A stretch of 64,000 bases of DNA from Roseibacterium elongatum DSM 19469. GTDB lineage: Bacteria > Pseudomonadota > Alphaproteobacteria > Rhodobacterales > Rhodobacteraceae. Below the pieces are notes generated by a model, which saw only the letters and a program-made list of their open reading frames with translations, was not told the DNA's origin and searched no databases. Shown one piece after another: positions 19,327 to 28,553 of the stretch. A program made the position numbers and the translations under genes. The DNA lies in contig NZ_CP004372.1 of assembly GCF_000590925.1 (NCBI RefSeq), positions 2,275,001 through 2,339,000 on the forward strand. Reading direction: 5' to 3'. The number at the start of each line of letters is the position of its first letter. The stretch's first letter is position 1.

Positions 19327-20108
19327 GCCTTCTGTCAGTCGAAGGGCTGGGCATCGAGTTCGGGGGCGTGCGCGCCGTACACGATGTCAGCTTCAACGTG
19401 AAACCGGGTGAAATCGTCTCGGTCATCGGGCCGAACGGGGCCGGCAAGACCACGCTGTTCAACATGATCTCGGGCGTCTACCTGCCCGGCGGCGGCAAGG
19501 TGGTGCTCGATGGCGAGGACGTGACCGGCATGGCCCCGCATCTGCTGGCGCGGCGCGGGTTGTCGCGGACCTTCCAGAACCTGCAGATCTTTCAGCAGAT
19601 GACCGTTCTGGAAAACGCCATCGCGGGCTATCACCTGCAGGAAAGCGGCCATGTCCTGTCGGACATGTTCAACCTGCCGTCCTCGCGCAAGCGGGCCAGG
19701 GCGGCGGCCGAGGGCGCCTATGCCCTGCTGGAACGTGTGCGCCTGTCGCGCGCGGCCGAGCAGGAGGCCGGCAACCTGTCCTATGGCGCGCTCAAGCGGC
19801 TGGAGATCGCCCGCGCGCTGGCGCTGAACCCGCGCGTACTGCTGCTGGATGAGCCGGCGGCGGGCTGTAACGCCGTCGAAACCGAGGAGATCGACAACCT
19901 CATCGCCGAGGTGGCGAAAGAGGGCGTCGCCATCCTGCTGGTGGAACATGACATGAAACTGGTGATGCGGATCTCGAACCACATTGTCGTGCTCGACCAC
20001 GGCGAAAAGATCGCCGAGGGCGACCCGGCCACGGTCAGCCGGAACCCCGACGTGATCGCCGCCTATCTGGGAACGCAGGCCGAGGAGGCGACCCATGCTG
20101 ACAGTTGA
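19323..20108 (+). CDS. ABC transporter ATP-binding protein, LivG type
   Basis: 261 residues. Walker A GPNGAGKTT near residue 38, signature loop LSYGALKRLEIARAL, Walker B VLLLDEPAAG, switch His in VEHDMKLV. LivG-type proteins carry the longer insert seen here (QNLQIFQQMTVLENAIAGYH). The usual LSYGQQ signature reads LSYGAL, a mild departure. The start is the ATG overlapping the LivM stop; a longer open frame upstream is out of phase with known homology. Overlaps the LivF gene by 14 bp. Confidence 0.92.
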   Translation: MSLLSVEGLGIEFGGVRAVHDVSFNVKPGEIVSVIGPNGAGKTTLFNMISGVYLPGGGKVVLDGEDVTGMAPHLLARRGLSRTFQNLQIFQQMTVLENAIAGYHLQESGHVLSDMFNLPSSRKRARAAAEGAYALLERVRLSRAAEQEAGNLSYGALKRLEIARALALNPRVLLLDEPAAGCNAVETEEIDNLIAEVAKEGVAILLVEHDMKLVMRISNHIVVLDHGEKIAEGDPATVSRNPDVIAAYLGTQAEEATHADS

Positions 20109-20796
20109 GGGACTGCGCTCGCGCTACGGGCGGATCGAGGTGCTGCACGGGATCGACCTGACCGTGACATCGGGCGAGATCGTCACCGTGGTGGGCGCCA
20201 ACGGGGCGGGCAAGACGACGCTTCTGCGCTGCCTGTCGGGAGTCCAGCCGGTCACCGCGGGGGCGATCACCTTTCGCGGCGAGCCCTTCACCACGGTGCC
20301 CGCGCACCGGCGGCTGAAGCTGGGCCTGGCCCAGTCGCCCGAGGGGCGGCAGATCTTCACCAACCTCTCGGTCGAGGAAAACCTGCGGCTCGGGGCCTTC
20401 CTGTTCACCGATGACCGCGTCGATCGCGACATGGAAGATGCCTTCACCATGTTCCCGATCCTCAAGGAAAAGCGCAACCAGGTGGCGGGTGGTTTGTCTG
20501 GCGGGCAACAGCAGATGCTGGCCATCGCCCGCGCGCTGATGGGCCGGCCCGCCTGTTTGTTGCTGGACGAGCCCAGCATGGGGCTTGCGCCGCTGTTGGT
20601 GCAGCAGATCTTCGATGTGGTCAAAGGCTTGAAGGCGCTGGACGTGACTGTCCTGCTGGTCGAGCAGAACGCCTTTGGCGCGCTGTCGATCGCCGACCGG
20701 GGCTATGTGATGGAAACCGGGCAGATCGTGATGGACGGCCCGGCCGAGGATCTCATAGCCGACCCGCGCATCCGCGAAGCCTATCTGGGGATCTGA
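20095..20796 (+). CDS. ABC transporter ATP-binding protein, LivF type
   Basis: 233 residues, the standard LivF size. Walker A GANGAGKTT, signature LSGGQQQMLAIARAL, Walker B CLLLDEPSMGLAP, switch His position replaced by Gln in VEQNAFGAL as is usual for LivF. Last component of the importer; the hydratase/dehydrogenase gene begins 2 bp after its stop, tying transport and catabolism into one operon. Confidence 0.93.
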   Translation: MLTVEGLRSRYGRIEVLHGIDLTVTSGEIVTVVGANGAGKTTLLRCLSGVQPVTAGAITFRGEPFTTVPAHRRLKLGLAQSPEGRQIFTNLSVEENLRLGAFLFTDDRVDRDMEDAFTMFPILKEKRNQVAGGLSGGQQQMLAIARALMGRPACLLLDEPSMGLAPLLVQQIFDVVKGLKALDVTVLLVEQNAFGALSIADRGYVMETGQIVMDGPAEDLIADPRIREAYLGI

Positions 20797-20798
20797 TC

Positions 20799-22808
20799 AT
20801 GGTCGTGTCCATTGCCCGCGAGGGCGAGATCGCCGTCATCACCGTCGACAACCCGCCGGTCAATGCGCTGGGCCACGCCCTGCGCCAGGGTCTGTGGGAC
20901 GCCGCCGAAACGCTGGATGCCGACCCCGGTATCCGCGCGGTCGTACTGATCTGCGCGGGACGCACCTTCATCGCCGGGGCCGATGTGACCGAGTTCGGCA
21001 AACCGCCCGTGCCGCCGCATCTGCCCGACCTTGTCGCGCGGATCGAGACGGCGGCCAAGCCCTGGGTCGCGGCGATCCACGGCTCGGCCCTTGGGGGCGG
21101 GTTCGAGGTGGCGCTTGGCTGCCGCTTCCGCGTGGCCGTCGCCGATGCCTCGGTCGGATTGCCCGAGGTGACGCTGGGCATCGTGCCCGGTGCGGGGGGC
21201 ACCGTGCGCACCCCGCGCCTGGTGGGCGCGGAACAGGCGGTGGCGATGGTGACCACGGGCAAGCCGGTCAAGGCCCCCAAGGCGCTGTCGCTGGGCCTGA
21301 TCGACACGGTGATCGAGGGCGATCTGCGGGCCGGAGCCGTGGCCTTTGCCCGCGAAGCCATCGAAGCACCGCTGCCCGCGCCGCTATGTGATCGGCCCGC
21401 CTCGGCCCCGCCCGAGGGCTTCTGGGCCGCGCAGGACACCACCGTCGCCAAGGCCGCCAGGGGCGCGGCCGCCCCGCTGCGGGCGCTGGCCTGCGTGAAA
21501 CGGGCGGTGACGGGCGATTTCGCCGACGCGCTGGCCTTTGAACGCGAGACTTTCCTTGATCTGCGCGGCTCGGATCAGGCGGCGGCTCTGCGCCACGTGT
21601 TCTTTGCCGAACGCGCCGCGCCGCGCCCGAAATCCCTGAAGGGCGTCGTCCCGCGCCCGGTCGCGACCGCCGCCGTGATCGGCGGCGGCACCATGGGGGC
21701 GGGCATCGCCGCCGCGTTGCGCAATGCCGGCCTGCCGGTCGTGATGGTGGAACGCGACGACGACGCGCTGGAGCGGGGCCTTGCCAATCTGGGCGGCATT
21801 TTCGACGGCGCGGTCAAGCGCGGCCGCCTGACGCCCGAGGGGCGGGCCGACCGCATGGCCGGCGTCACCGCAACGACGGACTACGGCGGTCTGGCCGATG
21901 TCGATCTGGTGATCGAGGCCGTGTTCGAGGAAATTTCGGTCAAACGCGCCGTCTTCGCGCAGTTGGGCGCGGTCTGCCGCCCCGACGCGGTGCTGGCCAC
22001 CAACACCTCCTACCTCGATCCGCGCGACATTGCCGTGGGCCTGCTGAACCCGGACCGCTTCATCGGCCTGCATTTCTTCAGCCCGGCCCATGTGATGAAA
22101 CTGCTCGAGATCGTGCCGACCCCCGACACCGCGCCCGAGGTGCTGGCCAACGGCTTCGCCCTGGCAAAGCGCTTGGGCAAGATGCCCGTGCAGGCCGGGA
22201 TCTGCGACGGGTTCATCGGCAACCGCATCCTCAAGCATTATCGCGCCGCGGCCGAAGACCTGGTGCGCGCGGGCGTCCCGATTGCCGAGATCGACGCCGC
22301 CATGCGCGGGTTCGGCATGGCGATGGGCCCGTTTCAGGCGCAGGATCTGGGCGGCCTCGATATCGCCTATCTCCAGCGCGAGGGCGCCCGCGCACGCGGC
22401 GAGGACGTGCCGCCCACGCTGGGCGATATCCTTGTGCGCGCCGGGCGCAAGGGCCAGAAATCCGGCGGCGGGTGGTATGACTACACGCCGGGCAACCGCA
22501 CGCCACAGCCCTCGGACGCGGTGGCCGAACTGCTGGCCGGCGAGATCCATCCGGGGCCCGAGATGGACCGAGACGCCGTCGCCCGCCGTCTTGTGGCCGA
22601 AATGGCCGAAGAGGCCGCCGCGATCCTTGCCGAAGGCGTCGCAACCCAGCCATCCGATATCGATCTGGTCAAGATCCACGGCTACGGCTTTCCCCGTTGG
22701 CGGGGTGGGCCGATGTTCCATGCGATGCAACGCGGTGCCGAGGGGCTGACGCAAGATCTGGGGCGCTCGCCCTCGGACGCGCTGATGGCGGTTTTGGGCC
22801 AGGACTGA
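20799..22808 (+). CDS. Bifunctional enoyl-CoA hydratase / 3-hydroxyacyl-CoA dehydrogenase
   Basis: 669 residues. N-terminal about 190 residues: crotonase domain with oxyanion loop HGSALGGGFEVALG and catalytic Glu in VGLPEVTLG. From about residue 285: NAD-binding domain GGGTMGAGIA, catalytic His in GLHFFSPAHVMKLLEIV, then C-terminal dehydrogenase domains. FadJ-like order. No separate paaF or paaH is present in the window, so this fusion probably hydrates 2,3-dehydroadipyl-CoA and oxidises 3-hydroxyadipyl-CoA before PaaJ. That role is inferred from context; a general beta-oxidation role is the alternative. Confidence 0.87.
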   Translation: MVVSIAREGEIAVITVDNPPVNALGHALRQGLWDAAETLDADPGIRAVVLICAGRTFIAGADVTEFGKPPVPPHLPDLVARIETAAKPWVAAIHGSALGGGFEVALGCRFRVAVADASVGLPEVTLGIVPGAGGTVRTPRLVGAEQAVAMVTTGKPVKAPKALSLGLIDTVIEGDLRAGAVAFAREAIEAPLPAPLCDRPASAPPEGFWAAQDTTVAKAARGAAAPLRALACVKRAVTGDFADALAFERETFLDLRGSDQAAALRHVFFAERAAPRPKSLKGVVPRPVATAAVIGGGTMGAGIAAALRNAGLPVVMVERDDDALERGLANLGGIFDGAVKRGRLTPEGRADRMAGVTATTDYGGLADVDLVIEAVFEEISVKRAVFAQLGAVCRPDAVLATNTSYLDPRDIAVGLLNPDRFIGLHFFSPAHVMKLLEIVPTPDTAPEVLANGFALAKRLGKMPVQAGICDGFIGNRILKHYRAAAEDLVRAGVPIAEIDAAMRGFGMAMGPFQAQDLGGLDIAYLQREGARARGEDVPPTLGDILVRAGRKGQKSGGGWYDYTPGNRTPQPSDAVAELLAGEIHPGPEMDRDAVARRLVAEMAEEAAAILAEGVATQPSDIDLVKIHGYGFPRWRGGPMFHAMQRGAEGLTQDLGRSPSDALMAVLGQD

Positions 22809-22886
22809 GCGCCGCGCCCGGGCCGGGTCGCGACGGGTATGTCACGGCCCGGCGCCCCACTGTGCCCGCAGGCGGGTTGCGCTTAT

Positions 22887-22909
22887 GAAATGTAATGTCA
22901 TAACATAGC
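22887..22909. promoter_or_regulatory. Zur box (zinc-uptake regulator operator)
   Basis: The site GAAATGTAATGTCATAACAT plus AGC is close to the alphaproteobacterial Zur consensus, an inverted repeat built on GAAATGTTATA and TATAACATTTC. The flanking GAAATGT and ATAACAT arms are exact. It lies 70-92 bp upstream of the CobW-family gene. Confidence 0.75.
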
Positions 22910-22978
22910 AAGAAGATCCGGGCACCGCCTGTGGCCCGAGACGACCGATGCAACCCGATCTCCCGAGGTTTTCTTTCC

Positions 22979-24184
22979 ATGACCGACACCCGCCTTCCCG
23001 TCACCGTGCTGTCCGGCTTTCTCGGCGCGGGCAAGACGACTCTGCTGAACCGTGTGCTGAACAACCGCGACGGGCGGCGCGTGGCCGTCATCGTCAACGA
23101 CATGTCCGAGGTGAATATCGACGCCGATCTGGTGCGCGAGGGCACCGAACTGTCGCGCTCCGAGGAAAAGCTGGTCGAGATGTCGAACGGCTGCATCTGC
23201 TGCACGCTGCGCGACGACCTGTTGAAAGAGGTGCGGCATCTGTCGCAAGAGGGGCGTTTCGACTACCTGCTGATCGAGTCGACCGGCATTTCCGAGCCGC
23301 TGCCCGTCGCCGCCACCTTCGATTTCCGCGACGAGATGGGCCAAAGCCTGTCGGATGTCGCGCGGCTCGATACGATGGTGACGGTGGTCGATGCGGTGAA
23401 CCTGCTACAGGATTATTCCAGCCACGATTTCCTGACCGATCGCGGTGAAAGCCTGGGCGAAGAAGACGACCGCAGCCTTGTCAGCCTGCTGACCGAGCAG
23501 ATCGAATTTGCCGATGTGGTGATCCTCAACAAGGTCACCGATGCCGGGCCAGAGCGCACGGATGCCGCGCGCAAGATCATCCGCGCGCTCAATGGCGATG
23601 CCAGGATCATCGAAACCGATCAGTCCGATGTGCCGGCCGAGGCCATCCTCGATACCGGCCTGTTTGATTTCGACACCGCGCATGAACACCCGATGTGGGC
23701 CAAGGAGCTTTATGGCTTTGCCAATCACGTGCCGGAGGACGAGGAATATGGCATCACCTCTTTCGTCTATAACGCCCGCGCACCGTTTCACCCCCAACGG
23801 CTCTACGACGTTTTGAACGGGGACTTGCCGGGAACGATCCGGGCCAAGGGCCATTTCTGGATCGCCACGCGGCCGGACTGGGCGGTGGAGTTCAGCCTTG
23901 CGGGCGCGATCTCTTCGGTCACGCCGCTGGGGCGGTGGTGGGCCTCGGTTCCCGAGGACCGGCTGCCGACTCACCCCGAAATGCAGGCCGAGATCGCCCG
24001 CAACTGGGCCGAGCCATGGGGTGATCGCAGGCAGGAGATCGTGTTCATCGGCGTGGGCCTCGACCGCGAGGCGATCTGTGCGCGGCTGAACGCGGCCTTG
24101 ATCGACAGCGCAGCGTTCGAACCGGCCGCATGGGAGGGGTTGCCCGATCCGTTCCCGGTCTGGCGCGCCCGCGCCGCGGTCTGA
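22979..24184 (+). CDS. CobW/COG0523-family GTPase, putative zinc metallochaperone
   Basis: 401 residues. P-loop [14 protein letters not shown] at the N-terminus, the metal-binding CxCC motif in [24 protein letters not shown] for guanine recognition, and a C-terminal CobW_C domain ([25 protein letters not shown]). Members under Zur control deliver zinc to client enzymes during starvation. The start [13 protein letters not shown] is where family similarity begins. The Zur box upstream and the DUF1826 gene 122 bp downstream support a zinc role rather than cobalamin or nitrile hydratase. Confidence 0.88.
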   Translation: MTDTRLPVTVLSGFLGAGKTTLLNRVLNNRDGRRVAVIVNDMSEVNIDADLVREGTELSRSEEKLVEMSNGCICCTLRDDLLKEVRHLSQEGRFDYLLIESTGISEPLPVAATFDFRDEMGQSLSDVARLDTMVTVVDAVNLLQDYSSHDFLTDRGESLGEEDDRSLVSLLTEQIEFADVVILNKVTDAGPERTDAARKIIRALNGDARIIETDQSDVPAEAILDTGLFDFDTAHEHPMWAKELYGFANHVPEDEEYGITSFVYNARAPFHPQRLYDVLNGDLPGTIRAKGHFWIATRPDWAVEFSLAGAISSVTPLGRWWASVPEDRLPTHPEMQAEIARNWAEPWGDRRQEIVFIGVGLDREAICARLNAALIDSAAFEPAAWEGLPDPFPVWRARAAV

Positions 24185-24306
24185 CGGCGAACGGCAACCA
24201 TCCATGCCCGACCGCCGCCCCGGCCCGACCCCGGCCATTCCCGACAGGCCGGCTCCAAGGTGGAAGGCGGCATCATCCCTCTCGTCGCGCAACAGAAGGC
24301 CGCGCC

Positions 24307-24951
24307 ATGCAACCCCAAGACCTCGCCCGCGAAATCCTGCGCGATGCCGCCATCGGGGTGGGCGTCGCGGACACGCCCCAGGGGCTGTCGGCCATTCACC
24401 ACCCCGGCGCGGCCGCGGCGATCTGGCGTCGCCGCCCGGCCGCCGATGTCCAGGCGTGGATCGACACGCTCGACCCCGCACGATTGCCGCGTGCGCGCGT
24501 GATCCTGCGCCCCGAGGCGGTGCATTCCACCGTGACCGGGATCTGCGCCGCCGCCGGTACGCCCGCCTGCGCGGCGCGCGACCGTCTGGTTGATGATATC
24601 GCCGCGCTTGCGGACCTGTTCGCCGAGCTGATGCGCGCGCGCTGGCTGCGTTTGCGGCTGGATGTGGTCACCACCAATGCCTGCCGCCGGTTCCACATCG
24701 ACGCGGTCACCGCGCGGCTGGTCTGCACCTATCGCGGCACCGGCACGCAATACGGCATCTCGACCGACGGAGGCGAGCCGCGCCGCATCTTCACCGTGCC
24801 GACCGGCGCGCCGATCCTGTTGCGCGGCACGCTCTGGCCCGAGGCCCCGGCGTCGGGCCTTCTGCACCGCTCGCCGCCCATCGAGGGCAGCGGCGAGACG
24901 CGGCTGGTGCTGGTGCTGGACCCGGTCGACGATCCCGAGGACGCGGTGTAG
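24307..24951 (+). CDS. DUF1826 family protein of the zinc-starvation unit
   Basis: 214 residues. Recognised by the central and C-terminal blocks of DUF1826 (FHIDAVTARLVCTYRGTGTQY; HRSPPIEGSGETRLVLVLD), with conserved His and Asp that could bind a metal. Biochemical function is not known. The family is repeatedly found beside Zur-controlled CobW GTPases, as here. The start MQPQDLAREIL at 24307 is preferred over a longer frame that would extend back into the CobW gene. Several histidines and cysteines are present but no classical zinc finger. Confidence 0.78.
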   Translation: MQPQDLAREILRDAAIGVGVADTPQGLSAIHHPGAAAAIWRRRPAADVQAWIDTLDPARLPRARVILRPEAVHSTVTGICAAAGTPACAARDRLVDDIAALADLFAELMRARWLRLRLDVVTTNACRRFHIDAVTARLVCTYRGTGTQYGISTDGGEPRRIFTVPTGAPILLRGTLWPEAPASGLLHRSPPIEGSGETRLVLVLDPVDDPEDAV

Positions 24952-25153
24952 CGCCACGACACCATGAAACATCCGTGCGGGCGCGCCGTGGCGGGGCGGG
25001 CATGCCGTGCGCCATCAAGGTCAATCACGGGTCGGGCGCATATGCCCCCTTGACCTGCACGTTGCATTCAGGACGGACTCTCGGCAATCCGAGCAGGATG
25101 CGCCGGCGCCGGTCGGGCCGAAACCTGCGAGGCACGCCAGAAAGGGATCGAGC

Positions 25154-25765
25154 ATGAAAGCGCTGCGCAAGTGGCTGTGGAAAAAGCCCAAGTCCAACGG
25201 CGATGTGTATCGCGCCAAGGTTCTTGAAATCGAGGATCCCAGCCAGATCGTCTCGGGCCGTCCGATGGACCGGTTGCATGGTCTCGACGCGGCCCTGGCC
25301 GAGGCTGAAGGCCGGTCGATGCTGGATGTGGGCTGCCATGACGGCACGGTGGCGCTTGCCTTTGCCGATGCCGGCAGCCCCTTCATCGACGGGGTCGACC
25401 TCAGCCCGGCGGCGGTGGCCGAGGCGCGGCGCAAGTTCGAAGGGCGCGACACCGACGCGCATTTCGACACGGGCGACCTGTCCCGGGGTCTGGACGGTCT
25501 CAGGCCGAAATTGCGGCGACCCCGCTATGGCATCGTCTGTTACCTGGGCGTGCATCAGCATCTCTACGGCCAGATGACGGTCGAAGAAATCCACGCCCTG
25601 GAACGCGGCATCATGGACATGGCCGAAGAGCTTTTCGTCCTGCGGGTTCCGATGCGCCACATGGACGATCTCAATGCGCGGCTGCTCGATGCCGGTTTCG
25701 CGCCGGTGACCGGGATCGCGAAGAAAAAGGTCGGACCCGCGCGGATATACCGCCGCGTCGCCTAG
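25154..25765 (+). CDS. Class I SAM-dependent methyltransferase, substrate unknown
   Basis: 203 residues. SAM-binding motif I MLDVGCHDGTVALAF near residue 55, acidic motif GVDLSPAAVAEAR, and a later region RYGIVCYLGVHQHLY. The N-terminus is basic and may sit near a membrane (MKALRKWLWKKPKS). No family-specific substrate motif is recognised. It stands alone, 40 bp before the acyltransferase gene, and could share its promoter. Confidence 0.75.
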   Translation: MKALRKWLWKKPKSNGDVYRAKVLEIEDPSQIVSGRPMDRLHGLDAALAEAEGRSMLDVGCHDGTVALAFADAGSPFIDGVDLSPAAVAEARRKFEGRDTDAHFDTGDLSRGLDGLRPKLRRPRYGIVCYLGVHQHLYGQMTVEEIHALERGIMDMAEELFVLRVPMRHMDDLNARLLDAGFAPVTGIAKKKVGPARIYRRVA

Positions 25766-25805
25766 GCCATTTACGCGACCCGGTGGACGGCGCTATGCAC
25801 CTGTC

Positions 25806-26741
25806 ATGAGCGCCCCGCCCCCCCGATTTCCCGTCAAGCTGTTGTTGCGGCCGCGCAACTGGCTGCTTTGGCCTGTCCTGGGGCTGGCGGCCCTGCTGGC
25901 TCCGCTGCCCGACCGGGCGCTGGCGGCCCTGTCGCGGCCCTTGGGCTGGATGCTGTGGCGGGTGCCGCGGGTGCGCCACGTCACGCGCCGCAATATCGAC
26001 GTCTGTCTGCCGGAACGGCCCGAGGCCGAGCGCGCCGCGTTGGCGCGGGCCACCACCACGCGCTTTGCCCTGTCGCTTCTGCAATCCATGCGCGTCTGGA
26101 TCGTTCAGCGGCGCGATCGCCCGGCCTACCCGCTGGCCCGGATCGACGGCGGCGAACATTTGTCCGCGGCGCTCGAGACGGGGCAGGGCGTCTTGCTGCT
26201 GACCTGCCATTACGGCGCGCCCGAGGTTCATGGCAGCCTGACCGACCAACTGCCGCGCGCGGGCCGCAGGCTGGTCGGAGTCTATCGCCAACCCGGCCAT
26301 GACGCGGCGGATGCGGTGCTGCACTGGGCGCGCTCGGGCTATTGCGACGCCATCATTCCCGGAACCGATATCCGGTCCATCGTGCGCGAATTGCGCAGCG
26401 GATCGCTTGTCTGGTTCGCACCCGATCTGGAAAAGGCCCGCAAGGGCGCGGTCTATGTCCCGTTTTTCGGGGTGCCGGCGGGCACCACGACCGCCACGGC
26501 GCGTCTGGCCGGGATGGGGCGGGCCGTCGTGGTACCGGTGCGCTACCGGCAGGATGCCGAGGGGCGGTTCATCTATGATATCCGCCCCCCTCTGGCCGGC
26601 TTTCCATCCGGTGACATCGAGGCCGACACCGCCCGCGTGAACGTCGCGATCGAGGACCTGATCCGCGACGATCCGGTGCCCTATTGGTGGTGTCTGGAAC
26701 GCTTTCTGCGGCGTCCCGACGGGGTGCCCCCCGTCTACTGA
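25806..26741 (+). CDS. LpxL/HtrB-family lysophospholipid or lipid A acyltransferase
   Basis: 311 residues with an N-terminal hydrophobic anchor (residues about 15-40) and the acyltransferase core [12 protein letters not shown] (catalytic His), [28 protein letters not shown] and a C-terminal [12 protein letters not shown]. These match the lauroyl/myristoyl acyltransferases that add secondary acyl chains to lipid A at the inner membrane. Some members of the family instead act on ornithine lipids or phospholipids, so the substrate is left open. Confidence 0.83.
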   Translation: MSAPPPRFPVKLLLRPRNWLLWPVLGLAALLAPLPDRALAALSRPLGWMLWRVPRVRHVTRRNIDVCLPERPEAERAALARATTTRFALSLLQSMRVWIVQRRDRPAYPLARIDGGEHLSAALETGQGVLLLTCHYGAPEVHGSLTDQLPRAGRRLVGVYRQPGHDAADAVLHWARSGYCDAIIPGTDIRSIVRELRSGSLVWFAPDLEKARKGAVYVPFFGVPAGTTTATARLAGMGRAVVVPVRYRQDAEGRFIYDIRPPLAGFPSGDIEADTARVNVAIEDLIRDDPVPYWWCLERFLRRPDGVPPVY

Positions 26742-26774
26742 GCGCGCCCTGACCGGATCGCGGGGCATTCCCCC

Positions 26775-26803
26775 TTGCGCCCGTCCCGCGCCGCACCTAG
26801 AAG
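26775..26803 (+). promoter_or_regulatory. Candidate promoter of the trigger factor gene
   Basis: TTGCGC, 17 bp, TAGAAG: a common alphaproteobacterial housekeeping pattern, 78 bp before the tig start. Confidence 0.45.
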
Positions 26804-26880
26804 GACCCCTGATTTTCAAGACGCCACGCGTGCCGCCCCGGAGGAGCCGGGTCCGCGGCCCCGATCCCGTGAGGAGCCCC

Positions 26881-28209
26881 ATGCAGATCACCGAGACCCT
26901 GAACGACGGCCTCAAGCGCGAATACCAGATCACCATCACCGGCGACGATCTGGAGGCCCGCGTCTCCCAGAAACTGGCCGAGGCCCAGCCCGAGGTGCAG
27001 ATGAAGGGCTTTCGCAAGGGCAAGGTCCCGATGGCGCTGCTGCGCAAGCAGTTCGGCCCGCGCGTGATGGGCGAGGCCATGCAGGAGGCCGTCGATGGCG
27101 CCATGCAGGGTCATCTCGAGGAAACCGGCGACCGCCCCGCGGCCCAGCCCGAGATCAAGATGGTCAACGAGGACTGGAAAGAGGGCGACGATGTCGTCGT
27201 CTCGATGGTCTATGAAAAGCTGCCCGAGATCCCCGAGGTCGATTACAAGGCCATCAAGCTCGAGCGCATGACCGTCACGCCCGCCGAGGCGGATGTGGAC
27301 GAGGCGCTGAAGAACCTCGCCGAAAGCGCCCAGAACTTCGCCACCAAGAAAGGCGGCAAGGCCGCCGATGGCGATCAGGTCGTGATCGATTTCGTCGGCA
27401 AGGTCGACGGCGAAGCCTTCGAGGGCGGCTCGGCCGAGGATTATCCGCTGGTGCTGGGCTCCAACAGCTTCATCCCCGGTTTCGAGGATCAGCTGATCGG
27501 CCTCAAGAAGGGCGAGGAAAAGGCCGTCGAGGTCACCTTCCCCGAGGAATACGGCGCCGAGACCCTGGCCGGCAAACCGGCCGTCTTCGACGTGACCGTC
27601 AAGGAAGTGAAAAAGCCCGTCCCCGCCGAGGTCGATGACGAGATGGCCAAGAAATACGGGGCCGAGGATCTCGACGCGCTGAAAGGCCAGATCACCGACC
27701 GCCTCAAGGCCGAATACACTGGCGCCGCCCGCGCGGTGATGAAGCGCAAGCTTTTGGATCAGCTGGACGAGATCGTGACTTTCGAGCTGCCGCCCAGCCT
27801 GGTCGAGGCCGAGGCCGGCCAGATCGCACATCAGCTGTGGCACGAGGAAAACCCCGAGGTGCAAGGCCACGACCACCCCGAGATCGAGCCGACCGACGAG
27901 CACAAGTCGCTGGCCGAACGCCGCGTGAAGCTGGGCCTTCTGCTGGCCGAACTGGGCCAGAAGAACGATGTGCAGGTGACCGATGCCGAGATGACGCAGG
28001 CCGTCATGACCCAGGCGCGCCAGTATCCGGGTCAGGAACGGGCCTTCTTCGAATTCATCCAGCAAAACCAGGCCGCCCAGCAGCAACTGCGCGCGCCGCT
28101 GTTCGAGGACAAGGTGGTGGATTTCGTTTTCGAACTGTCCGAGATCACCGAAAAGGAGGTCTCGAAAGACGAGCTCAAGGCCGCTGTGGACGCGCTCGAA
28201 GAAGAGTGA
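26881..28209 (+). CDS. tig: Trigger factor, ribosome-associated chaperone
   Basis: 442 residues, family length. The N-terminal ribosome-binding domain has the signature loop [17 protein letters not shown] near residue 44. The central FKBP-type peptidyl-prolyl isomerase region is [20 protein letters not shown] to [10 protein letters not shown], followed by a helical C-terminal chaperone arm. The ATG at 26881 has a GTGAGGAG ribosome site. An intrinsic terminator follows 30 bp after the stop. In many genomes tig precedes clpP; here it does not. Confidence 0.97.
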   Translation: MQITETLNDGLKREYQITITGDDLEARVSQKLAEAQPEVQMKGFRKGKVPMALLRKQFGPRVMGEAMQEAVDGAMQGHLEETGDRPAAQPEIKMVNEDWKEGDDVVVSMVYEKLPEIPEVDYKAIKLERMTVTPAEADVDEALKNLAESAQNFATKKGGKAADGDQVVIDFVGKVDGEAFEGGSAEDYPLVLGSNSFIPGFEDQLIGLKKGEEKAVEVTFPEEYGAETLAGKPAVFDVTVKEVKKPVPAEVDDEMAKKYGAEDLDALKGQITDRLKAEYTGAARAVMKRKLLDQLDEIVTFELPPSLVEAEAGQIAHQLWHEENPEVQGHDHPEIEPTDEHKSLAERRVKLGLLLAELGQKNDVQVTDAEMTQAVMTQARQYPGQERAFFEFIQQNQAAQQQLRAPLFEDKVVDFVFELSEITEKEVSKDELKAAVDALEEE

Positions 28210-28553
28210 GCCACGACACAGGCGCTGCAGCGATGCGAAAGGCGGTCCTTCGGGGCCGCCTTTTTCGTTGTGCGTTCACCTCGGCCCGGTATCCGCCCGC
28301 CTGTGTGCCGCCCGGGGCGCGCGGGGGCCTGCCGGGCCCGAATGCGGCGATAGGACCTGCGTCATGTCGAGCAAGGTTTTTCCTATGCGAAACCGGCAGG
28401 TGGCGGTATCCTTTGGGTTGAGTGATGCAGGTGAGGGTTTCCCGTAATTTCGGCACGACCCTCGGGCCGGTAGGATCTGGCCGTAAAAGGAAGGCGCGGG
28501 TCCGATGCAGGGGTCTCTCTCACGGGTCGGCGCGCAGCGAGGAAGGAAGGAAG
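28210..28553. other. Intergenic region tig to four-repeat secreted protein
   Basis: 344 bases without a convincing gene. Holds the tig terminator at 28240-28265. The rest is the untranslated region before the secreted repeat protein. No clear promoter, RNA gene or repeat was recognised. Confidence 0.6.
28240..28265 (+). terminator. Intrinsic terminator of tig
   Basis: Nine-pair GC-rich stem (AGGCGGTCC with GGGCCGCCT, one G-T pair) closed by a TTCG loop and followed by five T. Confidence 0.9.

Noticed and set aside
22809..22870. GC-rich inverted repeat after the 20799 gene as a terminator
   Set aside because: The arms are imperfect with a long spacer and no U-tract follows, so it does not meet a terminator pattern.
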